Assembly (NCBI GenBank): GCA_023634235.1
Contig: JAMKCF010000022.1
Coordinates: forward strand, 3,402,541 to 3,466,540
Reading direction: 5' to 3'
DNA from: Pisaster brevispinus
Taxonomy: Eukaryota > Echinodermata > Asteroidea > Forcipulatida > Asteriidae
DNA: 64,000 nucleotides
Part shown: positions 35,606-47,733 of the stretch, in pieces
How the letters are laid out: each line of letters opens with the position of its first letter
Position numbering within the stretch: the stretch's first letter is position 1
Notes under the pieces: generated by a model
Told to the model about the DNA's origin: nothing
Databases searched by the model: none
Seen by the model: the letters and a program-made list of their open reading frames with translations, nothing else
Translations under genes and position numbers: made by a program

Positions 35606-37192
35606 CTAGACACTAAGTGTTTGTGAACAAACACAAAGCTGTTCCGTTTTGTTGTGCTTTGATTAATTGATCCAGACATTTAAAGTGAGCCTAAGTTCAA
35701 GATTGAACGATATGGTTCCATTTCCGGTTGACCCGGAATTAAAGGTCAACATGGGGTCAGCGTTACCCAAGTTCAATCTTTAATGCTCAAAGGATCTATA
35801 ACTGAAAAGAAATTGAAAATCGGTTTTGTAGTTCTTGAGATACGGTCCCACATCCGGTTGACCCCTAGTAAAGGTCAACATGGGGTCATGGTTACCTAAG
35901 GCTGATCTTTGGTGCCCAAGGAGTCTATAACTGAAAAAAGTTTGAAAATCCGTTGTGTAGTTCTTGAGATATGGTCTCACTTCCGGTTGACCCGGAAGTA
36001 AAGGTCAACATGGGGTCATGGTTACCCAAGGCTGATCTTTGGTGCCCAAGGAGTCTATAACTGAAAAAAGTTTGAAAATCGGTTGTGTAGTTCTTGAGAT
36101 ATGGTCCCACTTCTGGTTGACCCCTAAGTAAAGGTCAACATTGGGTCACGATTTCCCAAAGCTAATCTCTAATGCCCAAGGAGTCTATAAATGAAAAATG
36201 TTTCAAAATCGGTTGTGTAGTTCTTGAGATATGGTCCCACTTCCGGTTGACCCCTAAATAAAGGTCAACATTGGGTCACGTTTTCCCAAAGCTAATCTCC
36301 AATGCCCAAGGAGTCTATAACTGATAAAAGTTTGAAAATCGGCTGTGTACTTCTTGAGATATGGTGCTGCAAAGATTAACTAGTTAAATATTCAAATGTA
36401 GCGCCCGGGACAAAATCGTCGAGCGCCCTGGGCAACAGAATCACGACGTACATGTACACATGCACAAGCCACCGTTTCAATACGCTATAGATCGATATTT
36501 TTGTATAAATAGTGTGCAGCGACTGGTACCCAGAAGTCGGCTATTTCGTTACGGCATTTCGCGTGCATTTTTCTCTGTGTCGCAGGGCATCCTGACTACA
36601 TTTTTAGTCGATGAACGGAACCTTGTCTCCAAGCCATTGGTGTCTGATTTGTCACTAAATCGTTAATTATCGTGGAAATTGTTCTACTTTGATTAGTTTT
36701 AATGACCAGGAACATCTCTTATTAAAAGCAATTAACTTTTCAAAACAGTTTATGTAATTTAGGAAACTAATTCGTAATTTTAATTGAAAATATCGTGTTT
36801 TTGACTGTCAAAACATTTGCCCTTTCAGCGCCAAGTGTTTTGTACACAGAGCAAAAACGCGCCAACAAATAACGTCATTGATGACGTTTTATGAATTTTT
36901 TGCCACGCTACAGAGCTACATAATAAGACGAGTCTATATTTGAAAACAGTTTGAGGATCAGACATATACTTCTTGAGATATGGTGGGAACAAGATTGCCT
37001 AATTAAATATTCATGTCATTATAACTCAGCTAATTAATGAAGAACTTGAACAATTTTACTCTTAGCATAATTTCATGTTCTAAGCTTCAATTTGATGTAA
37101 GATCTGAATCTCCCATATCTATTATTTTAGAGCTTAGGTTCGTACAAAATCGTGTACAAAAGCTATGGCAATTTTGACAGAAACAAAGAATA
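35606..37192 (-). mobile_element. Helitron-like non-autonomous element, unit M2
   Basis: The shortest M unit (1.6 kb), with only about five minisatellite units; otherwise it matches M1. Joined to M1 by a short (AAT)n. CTAG at 35606-35609. Confidence 0.75.
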
Positions 37193-37202
37193 ATAATAAT
37201 AA

Positions 37203-39172
37203 CTAGACACTAAGTGTTTGTGAACAAACACAAAGCTGTTCCGTTTTGTTGTACTTTGATTAATTGATCCAGACATTTAAAGTGAGCCTAAGTTCAAGAT
37301 TGAACGATATAGTTCCATTTCCGGTTGACCCGGAATTAAAGGTCAACATGGGGTTACAGTAACCCAAGGCTTATCTTCAATGCTCAAAGGGTTTATAACT
37401 GAAAACAAAGAAAATCGGCTCTGTAGTTCTTGAGATATGGTCCCACTTCCGGTTGACCTAGAAGTAAGATCAACATTGGGTCACGGTAGAACAAGGCTAA
37501 TCTTCAATGCTCAAAGACTCTATCACTGAAAAAAAATTGAAAATGGGTTGTGTTATTCTGGAGTAATGATCCCACTTCCGGTTGACCCGGAAGGAAAGGT
37601 TAACATGGGGTCATGGTAACCCTAGTTTAATATTCAATGCTTAAAGGGTATATAACTGAAACAAATTGAAAATTGGCTAAGTAATTATTGAGATATAGGC
37701 CCACTTCCAGTTGACCCGGAAGTAAAGGTCAACATGGGGTCAGGGTTACCCAAGTTCAATCTTTAATGCTCAAATGATCTATAACTGAAAAGAAATTGAA
37801 AATCGGTTGTGTAGTTCTTGAGATATGGTCCCACTTCCGGTTGACCCCTAGTAAAGGTCAACATTGGGTCACGATTTCCCAAAACTAATCTCCAATGCCA
37901 AGGAGTCTATAACTGAAAAACGTTTTTAAATCGGTTGTGTAGTTCTTGAGATATGGTCTCACTTCCGGTTGACCCGGAAGTAAAGGTCAACATGGGGTCA
38001 TGGTTACCCAAGGCTGATCTTTGGTGCCCAAGGAGTCTATAACTGAAAAAAGTTTGAAAATCGGTTGTGTAGTTCTTGAGATATGGCCCACTTCTGGTTG
38101 ACCCCTAAGTAAAGGTCAACATTGGGTCACGGTTTCCCAAAGCTAATCTCCAATGCCCAAGGAGTCTATAACTGAAAAATGTTTGAAAATCGGTTGTGTA
38201 GTTCTTGAGATATGGTCCCACTTCCGGTTGACCCCTAAATAAAGGTCAACATTGGGTCACGTTTTCCCAAAGCTAATCTCCAATGCCCAAGGAGTCTATA
38301 ACTGATAAAAGTTTGAAAATCGGCTGTGTACTTCTTGAGATATGGTGCTGCAAAGATTAACTAGTTAATATTCAAATGTAGCGCCCGGGACAAAATCGTC
38401 GAGCGCCCTGGGCAACAGAATCACGACGTACATGTACACATGCACAAGCCACCGTTTCAATACGCTATAGATCGATATTTTTTGTATAAATAGTGTGCAG
38501 CGACTGGTACCCAGAAGTCGGCTATTTCGTTACGGCATTTCGCGTGCATTTTTCTCTGTGTCGCAGGGCATCCTGACTACATTTTTAGTCGATGAACGGA
38601 ACCTTGTCTCCAAGCCATTGGTGTCCGATTTGTCACTGAATCGTTAATTATCGTGGACATTGTTCTACTTTGATTAGTTTTAATGACCAGGAACATCTCT
38701 TATTAAAAGCAATTAACTTTTCAAAACAGTTTATGTAATTTAGGAAACTAATTCGTAATTTTAATTGAAAATATCGTGTTTTTGACTGTCAAAACATTTG
38801 CCCTTTCAGCGCCAAGTGTTTTGTACACAGAACAAAAACGCGCCAACAAATGACGTCATTGATGACGTTTTATGAATTTTTTGCCACGCTACAGAGCTAC
38901 ATAATAAGACGAGGCTATATTTGAAAACAGTTTGAGGATCAGACATATACTTCTTGAGATATGGTGGGAACAAGATTGCCTAATTAAATATTCATGTTAT
39001 TATAACTCAGCTAATTAATGAAGAACTTGAACAATTTTACTCTTAGCATAATTTCATGTTCTAAGCTTCAATTTGATGTAAGATCTGAATCTCCCATATC
39101 TATTATTTTAGAGCTTAGGTTCGTACAAAATCGTGTACAAAAGCTATGGCAATTTTGACAGAAACAAAGAAT
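37203..39172 (-). mobile_element. Helitron-like non-autonomous element, unit M3
   Basis: Almost a copy of M1, including the same order of minisatellite variants (for example the TCTGGAGTAATGATCCCAC and CCGGAAGGAAAGGTTAACAT units). M1 and M3 therefore appear more related to each other than either is to M2 between them. The cargo frame is shifted by one extra T. Confidence 0.75.
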
Positions 39173-39174
39173 AA

Positions 39175-41017
39175 CTAGACACTAAGTGTTTGTGAACAAA
39201 CACAAAGCTGTTCCGTTTTGTTGTACTTTGATTAATTGATCAAGACATATAAAGTGAGCCTAAGTTCAAGATTGAACGATAAGGTTCCATTTCCGGTTGA
39301 CCCAGAATTAAAGGTCAACATGGGGTTACGGTAACCCAAGGCTTATCTTCAATGCTCAAAGGGTTAATAACTGGAAAAAAAGAAAATTGGCTGTGTTGTT
39401 CTTGAGATATGGTCCCACTTCCGGTTGACCTAGAAGTAAGGTCAACATTGGGTCACGGTAGAACAAGGCTAATCTTCAATGCTCAAAGACTCTATCACTG
39501 AAAAAAAAATGAAAATGGGTTGTGTAATTCTTGAGTAATGATCCCACTTCCGGGTGACTCGGAAGTAAAGGTTAACATGGGGTCATGGTAACCCTAGTTT
39601 AATATTCAATGCTTAAAGGGTATATAACTGAAACAAATTGAAAATTGGCTAAGTAATTATTGAGATATAGTCCCACTTCCGGTTGACCCGGAAGTAGACG
39701 TCAACATGGGGTCAGGGTAACCCAAGTTCAATCTCCAATGCCAAGGAGTCTATAACTGAAAAAGTTTGAAAATCGGTTGTGTAGTTCTTGAGATATGGTC
39801 TCACTTCCAGTTGACCCGGAAGTAAAGGTCAACATGGGGTCATGCTTACCCAAGGCTGATCTTTGGTGCCCAAGGAGTCTATAACTGAAAAAAGTTTGAA
39901 AATCGGTTTTGTGTAGTTCTTGATATATGGTCCCACTTCTGGTTGACCCCTAAGTGAAGGTCAACATTGGGTCACGGTTTCCCAAAGCTAATCTCCAATG
40001 CCCAAGGAGTCTATAACTGAAAAATGTTTGAAAATCGGTTGTGTAGTTCTTGAGATATGGTCCCACTTCCGGTTGACCCCTAAATAAAGGTCAAAATTGG
40101 GTCACGTTTTCCCAAAGCTAATCTCCAATGCCCAAGGAGCCTATAACTGATAAAAGTTTGAAAATCGGCTGTGTACTTCTTGAGATATGGTGCTGCAAAG
40201 ATTAACAAGTTAAATATTCAAATGTAGCGCCCGGGACAAAATCGTCGAGCGCCCTGGGCAACAGAATCACGACGTACATGTACACATGCACAAGCCACCG
40301 TTTCAATATGCTATAGATCGATATTTTTGTATAAATAGTGTGCAGCGACTGGTACCCAGAAGTCGGCTATTTCGTTACGGCATTTCGCGTGCATTTTTCT
40401 CTGTGTCGCAGGGCATCCTGACTACATTTTTAGTCGATGAACGGAACCTTGTCTCCAAGCCATTGGTGTCCGATTTGTCACTGAATCGTTAATTATCGTG
40501 GAAATTGTTCTACTTTGATTATTTTTAATGACTAGGAACATCTCTTATTAAAAGCAATTTACTTTTCAAAACAGTTTATGTAATTTAGGAAACTAATTCG
40601 TAATTTTAATTGAAAATATCGTGTTTTTGACTGTCAAAACATTTGCCCTTTCAGAGCCAAGTGTTTTGTACACAGAACAAAAACGCGCCAACAAATGACG
40701 TCAATGATGACGTTTTATGAATTTTTTGCCACGCTACAGAGCTACATAATAAGACGAGTCTATATTTGAAAACAGTTTGAGGATCAGACATATACTTCTT
40801 GAGATACGGTGGGAACAAGATTGCCTAATTAAATATTCATGTCATTATAACTCAGCTAATTAATGAAGAACTTGAACAATTTTACTCTTAGCATAATTTC
40901 ATGTTCTAAGCTTCAATTTGATGTATGATCTGAATCTCCCATATTTATTATTTTAGAGATTAGGTTCGTACAAAATCGTGTACAAAAGCTATGGCAATTT
41001 TGACAGAAACAAAGAAT
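39175..41017 (-). mobile_element. Helitron-like non-autonomous element, unit M4
   Basis: Joined to M3 by AA only: CTAG at 39175-39178 directly follows GAATAA. It has about seven minisatellite units and an intact M cargo frame at 40286-40492. Confidence 0.75.
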
Positions 41018-41019
41018 AA

Positions 41020-42729
41020 CTAGACACTAAGTGTTTGTGAACAAACACAAAGCTGTTCCGTTTTGTTGTGCTTTGATTAATTGATCCAGACATTTAAAGT
41101 GAGCCTAAGTTCAAGATTGAACGATATGGTTCCATTTCCGGTTGACCCGGAATTAAAGGTCAACATGGGGTTACGGTAATCCAAGGCTTATATTCAATGC
41201 TCAAAGGGTTTATAACTGAAAACAAAGAAAATTGGCTAAGTAATTATTGAGATATAGGCCCACTTCCAGTTGACCCGGAAGTAAAGGTCAACATGGGGTC
41301 AGGGTTACCCAAGTTCAATCTTTAATGCTCAAAGGATCTATAATTGAAAAGAAATTGAAAATCGGTTGTGTAGTTCTTGAGATATGGTCCCACTTCCGGT
41401 TGACCCCTAGTAAAGGTCAACATGGGGTCATGGTTACCCAAGGCTGATCTTTGGTGCCCAAGGAGTCTATAACTGAAAAAAGTTTGAAAATCGGTTGTGT
41501 AGTTCTTGAGATATGGTCTCACTTCCGGTTGACCCGGAAGTAAAGGTCAACATGGGGTCATGGTTACCCAAGGCTGATCTTTGGTGCCCGAGGAGTCTAT
41601 AACTGAAAAAAGTTTGAAAATCGGTTGTGTAGTTCTTGAGATATGGTCCCACTTCTGGTTGACCCCTAAGTAAAGGTCAACATTGGGTCACGGTTTCCCA
41701 AAGCTAATCTCCAATGCCCAAGGAGTCTATAACTGAAAAATGTTTGAAAATCGGTTGTGTAGTTCTTGAGATATGGTCCCACTTCCGGTTGACCCCTAAA
41801 TAAAGGTCAACATTGGGTCACGTTTTCCCAAAGCTAATCTCCAATGCCCAAGGAGTCTATAACTGATAACAGTTTGAAAATCGGCTGTGTACTTCATGAG
41901 ATATGGTGCTGCAAAGATTAACTAGTTAAATATTCAAATGTAGCGCCCGGGACAAAATCGTCGAGCGCCCTGGGCAACAGAATCACGACGTACATGTACA
42001 CATGCACAAGCCACCGTTTCAATACGCTATAGATCGATATTTTTGTATAAATAGTGTGCAACGACTGGTACCCAGAAGTCGGCTATTTCGTTACGGCATT
42101 TCGCGTGCATTTTTCTCTGTGTCGCAGGGCATCCTGACTGCATTTTTAGTCGATGAACGGAACCTTGTCTCCAAGCCATTGGTGTCCGATTTGTCACTGA
42201 ATCGTTAATTATCGTGGAAATTGTTCTACTTTGATAAGTTTTAATGACCAGGAACATTTCTTATTAAAAGCAATTAACTTTTCAAAACAGTTTATGTAAT
42301 TTAGGTAACTAATTCGTAATTTTAATTGAAAATATCGTGTTTTTGACTGTCAAAACATTTGTCCTTTCAGCGCCAAGTGTTTTGTACACAGAACAAAAAC
42401 GCGCCAACAAATGACGTCATTGATGACGTTTTATGAATTTTTTGCCACGCTACAGAGCTACATAATAAGACGAGTCTTTATTTGAAAACAGTTTGAGGAT
42501 CAGACATATACTTCTTGAGATATGGTGGGAACAAGATTGCCTAATTAAATATTCATGTCATTAAAACTCAGCTAATTAATGAAGAACTTGAACAATTTTA
42601 CTCTTAGCATAATTTCATGTTCTAAGCTTCAATTTGATGTAAGATCTGAATCTCCCATATCTATTATTTTAGAGCTTAGGTTCGTACAAAATCGTGTACA
42701 AAAGCTATGGCAATTTTGACAGAAACAAA

Positions 42730-42732
<3 letters not shown>
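41020..42732 (-). mobile_element. Helitron-like non-autonomous element, unit M5
   Basis: About six minisatellite units; cargo frame intact at 42002-42208. Its 5' border is followed by an expanded (AAT)n of about 33 nt before M6. Confidence 0.75.
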
Positions 42733-42765
<33 letters not shown>

Positions 42766-42766
<1 letters not shown>

Positions 42767-44740
42767 TAGACACTAAGTGTTTGTGAACAAACACAAAGCT
42801 GTTCCGTTTTGTTGTGCTTTGATTAATTGATCCAGACATTTAAAGTGAGCCTAAGTTCAAGATTGAACGATATGGTTCCATTTCCGGTTGACCCGGAATT
42901 AAAGGTCAACATGGGGTTACGGTAACCCAAGGCTTATCTTCATTGCTCAAAGGGTTTATAACTGAAAACAAAGAAAATCGGCTCTGTAGTTCTTGAGATA
43001 TGGTCCCACTTCCGGTTGACCTAGAAGTAAGATCAACATTGGGTCACGATAGAACAAGGCTAATCTTCAATGCTCAAAGACTCTATCACTGAAAAAAAAT
43101 TGAAAATGGGTTGTGTAATTCTTGAGTAATGATCCCACTTCCGGTTGACCCGGAAGGAAAGGTTAACATGGGGTCATGGTAACACTAGTTTAATATTCAA
43201 TGCTTAAAGGGTATATAACTGAAAGAAATTGAAAATTGGCTACAAGTAATTATTGAGATATAGGCCCACTTCCAGTTGACCCGGAAGTAAAGGTCAACAT
43301 GGGGTAAGGGTTACCCAAGTTCAATCTTTAATGCTCAAAGGATCTATAACTGAAAAGAAATTGAAAATCGGTTGTGTAGTTCTTGAGATATGGTCCCACT
43401 TCCGGTTGACCCCTAGTAAAGGTCAACATTGGGTCACGATTTCCCAAAACTAATCTCCAATGCCAAGGAGTCTATAACTGAAAAAAGTTTGAAAATCGGT
43501 TGTGTAGTTCTTAAGATATGGTCTCACTTCCGGTTGACCCGGAAGTAAAGGTCAACATGGGGTCATGGTTACCCAAGGCTGATCTTTGGTGCCCAAGGAG
43601 TCTATAACTGAAAAAAGTTTGAAAATCGGTTTTGTAGTTCTTGAGATATGGTCCCACTTCCGGTTGACCCCTAAGTAAAGGTCAACATTGGGTCACGATT
43701 TCCCAAAGCTAATCTCCAATGCCCAAGGAGTCTATAACTGAAAAATGTTTGAAAATCGGTTGTGTAGTTCTTGAGATATGGTCCCACTTCCGGTTGACCC
43801 CTAAATAAAGGTCAACATTGGGTCACGTTTTCCCAAAAGCTATTCTCCAATGCCCAAGGAGTCTATAACTGATAAAAGTTTGAAAATCGGCTGTGTACTT
43901 CTTGAGATATGGTGCTGCAAAGATTAACTAGTTAAATATTCAAATGTAGCGCCCGGGACAAAATCGTCGAGCGCCCTTGGCAACAGAATCACGACGTACA
44001 TGTACACATGCACAAGCCACCGTTTCAATACGCTATAGATCGATATTTTTGTATATATAGTGTGCAGCGACTGGTACCCAGAAGTCGGCTATTTCGTTAC
44101 GGCATTTCGCGTGCATTTTTCTCTGTGTCGCAGGGCATCCTGACTACATTTTTAGTCGATGAACGGAACCTTGTCTCCAAGCCATTGGTGTCCGAATTGT
44201 CACTGAATCGTTAATTATCGTGGAAATTGTTCTACTTTGATTAGTTTTAATGACCAGGAACATCTCTTATTAAAAGCAATTAACTTTTCAAAACAGTTTA
44301 TGTAATTTAGGAAACTATTTCGTAATTTTAATTGAAAATATCGTGTTTTTGACTGTCAAAACATTTGCCCTTTCAGCGCCAAGTGTTTTGTACACAGAAC
44401 AAAAACGCGCCAACAAATGACGTCATTGATGACGTATTATGAATTTTTTGCCACGCTACAGAGCTACATAATAAGACGAGTCTATATTTGAAAACAGTTT
44501 GAGGATCAGACATATACTTCTTGAGATATGGTGGGAACAAGATTGCCTAATTAAATATTCATGTCATTATAACTCAGCTAATTAATGAAGAACTTGAACA
44601 ATTTTACTCTTAGCATAATTTCATGTTCTAAGCTTCAATTTGATGTATGATCTGAATCTCCCATATTTATTATTTTAGAGCTTAGGTTCGTACAAAATCG
44701 TGTACAAAAGCTATGGCAATTTTGACAGAAACAAAGAATA
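42766..44740 (-). mobile_element. Helitron-like non-autonomous element, unit M6
   Basis: M1/M3-like order of minisatellite variants; cargo frame intact at 44008-44214. Last unit with the GTGTTTG type of terminal hairpin. Confidence 0.75.
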
Positions 44741-44753
44741 ATAATAATAATAA

Positions 44754-47715
44754 CTAGATGTAAGTGATTGTAACTTACAATCACACAGCTGTTCCGTTCT
44801 GCTGACCTATGAAATTCTTCTTTGTAGCTCAAGATGTGAACTGATTCTGTATTTTGTGCATGTTTTAGGAGGTATCATTTGTTTAACTTTTGAACTTCCT
44901 GTTTAAGCCCGTACGTAAAGGTCAATACGGGGTCACAGTAACCCAAGTTCAATCTTCAATGCTAAATGAGTCTATAACTGAAATGAAATTGAAAATCGGT
45001 TGTGTAGTTCTTGAGGTATGGTTTCACTTCCGGTTGACCCTGAAGCAAAAGTTAACATGGGGTCACATTAACCCAAGTTCAATCTTCAATGCTCAAAGGG
45101 TCTACAACTGAAACAAGTTTGAAAATCGGCTGTGTAGTTCGTGAGATACGGTCCCACTTCCGATTGACCCGGAAGTAAAGGTCAACACGGGTCACAGTAA
45201 CCCAAGTTCAATCTTTAATGCTCAAAGGATCTATAACTGAAAAGAAATTGAAAATCGGTTGTGTAGTTCTTGAGATATGGTCCCACTTCCGGTTGACCCT
45301 GAAGTAAAGGTCAACATGGAGTCACGTTTCCCCAAGGCTAATCTTCAATGCCCATGGAGTCTATAACTGAAAAAAGTTTGAAAATCGGTTGTGTACTTCT
45401 TGAGATATGGTCCCACTTCCGGTTGACCCCGAAGTAAAGGTCAACATGGGGTCACGATTTCCCAAGGCTAATTTCCAATGCCCATGGAGTCTATAACTAA
45501 AAAAAATGTTGGAAAATCGGTTGTGTACTTCTTGGGATATGGTTCCACTTCCGGTTGACGCCGAAGTAAAGGTCAACATGGGTCAAGATTTCCCAAGGCT
45601 AATCTCCAATGCAAAAGGAGTCTATAACTGAAAAAAGTTTGAAAATCGGTTGTGTACTTCTTGAGATATGGTCTCACTTCCGGTTGACCCCGAAGTAAAG
45701 GTCAACATGGGGTAAAGATTTCCCAAGGCTAATCTCCAATGCCCATGGAGTCTATAATTGAAAAAAGTTTGAAAACCGGTTGTGTAGTTCTTTAGATATG
45801 GTCCCACTTCCGGTTGACCCCAAAGTAAAGGTCAACACGGGGTCACGATTTCCCAAGGCTAATATCCAATGCCCAAAGAGTCTAGAACTGAAAAAGTTTG
45901 AAAATCGGTTGTGTAGTTCTTGAGATCTGGTCCCACTTCCGGTTGACCCCGAAGTAAAGGTCAACATGGGGTCACGATTTCCCAAGGCAAATCTCCAATG
46001 CCCATGGAGTCTATAATTGAAAAAGTTTGAAAACCGGTTGTGTGGTTCTTTAGATATGGTCCCACTTCCGGTTGACCCCAAAGTAAAGGTCAACACGGGG
46101 TCACGATTTCCCAAGGCTAATATCCAATGCCCAAAGAGTCTAGAACTGAAAAAAGTTTGAAAATCGGTTGTGTAGTTCTTGAGATATGGTCCCACTTCCG
46201 GTTGACCCCGAAGTAAAGGTCAACATGGGGTCACGATTTCCCAAAGCAAGTCTCCAATGCCCAGGGAGTCTATAATTGAAAAATGTTTGCAAATCGGTTG
46301 TGTAGTTCTTGAGATATGATCCCATTTCCGGTTGACCCTGAAGTTAAGGTCAACACGGGGTCACGTTTTCCCAAGGCTAATCTCCAATGCCCATGGAGTC
46401 TATAACTGAAAACAGTTTGAAAATCGGTTGTGTAGTTCTTGAGATATGGTCCCACTTCCGGTTGACCCCAAAGTAAAGGTCAACACGGGTCACAGATTCC
46501 CAAGGCTAATCTCCAATGCCCATGGAGTCTATAACTGAAAAAAGTTTGAAAATCGGTTGTGTACTTCTTGAGATATGGTCCCACTTCCGGTTGACCCCAA
46601 AGTAAAGGTCAACATGGGGTCACGGTTACTCGAGCCTAATCTCCAATGCCCAAGGAGTCTATAACTGAAAAAAGTTTGAAAATCGGTTGTGTAGTTCTTT
46701 AGATATGGTCAGACTTCCGGTTGACCCCGAAGTAAAGGTCAACATGGGGTCACGGTTACTCGAGGCTAATCTCCAATGCCCAAGGAGTATATAACTGAAA
46801 AAAGTTTGAAAATCGGCAATGTACTTCTTGAGATATGGTGCTGCAAAGATTAACTAGTTAAATATTCAAATGAGGCAATTAAGAATTTTTATAAAGATTT
46901 ACATTAAATTAGAGTTAAGCTTATGTTCTAAATCGTCGAGCACCCCGGGCAACAGAATCACGACGTACATGTACACATATCCATGCACAAGCCACCGTTT
47001 CAATACGCTATAGATCGATCTTTTTGTATTAAAAGTGTGCAGCGACTGGTACCCAGAAGTCGGCTATTTCGTTACGGCATTTCGCGTGCATTTTTCTCTG
47101 TGTCGCAGGGCATCCTGACTACATTTTGATGAACGGAACCTTTAATAATATGGCTAGCCATTGGTGTCCGATTTGTCACTGAATCGTTAATTATCGTGGA
47201 AATTTTTCTACTTAGACTAGTTTTAATGACCAGGAACATCTCTTATTAAAAGCAATAAACTTTTCAAAACAGTTTATGTAATTTAGGAAACTAATTCGTA
47301 ATTTTAATTGAAAATATCGTGTTTTGGACTGTCAAAAAATTTGCACTTTTATCGCCATTTGTTTTTGTACACAGAACGAAAACGCGCAAACAAATGACGT
47401 CATGATGACGTGACGGAGAATGTTAGGCCAGATTTTACATCTACAATACCAGACAAGTCCATAACTGGAAAAAGTTTGAGGATCGGACGTATACTTCTTG
47501 AGATATGATGGACACAATATTGCCTAATTAAATATTCACACAGCTGTAACGTGAATAACTAATTAAAAATTTCAATCTAATTATATTTAAAATTTAAGTC
47601 AGGGCATAAGCTTTAATATGATATATGATTTGTCTACTTCTGATAATTCTAAGAGGGACATAAGGCTTTCGAAAAAGACAAGGTTAAGTCAATACGATTT
47701 TAGGGAAAGAAAGAA
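44754..47715 (-). mobile_element. Helitron-like non-autonomous element, unit M7 (second subfamily)
   Basis: A 2.96 kb unit with a different 3' hairpin: stem arms GTGATTGTAA and TTACAATCAC, then ACATCTAG (CTAG 44754-44757). The ~130 bp minisatellite is expanded to about 15 units (44890-46830). The cargo segment is related to M1-M6 but has an inserted stretch (46860-46930) and a short deletion around 47128. The 5' end reads TTCTTTCTTTCCC on the minus strand. Confidence 0.75.
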
Positions 47716-47733
47716 TAATAATAATAATAATAA

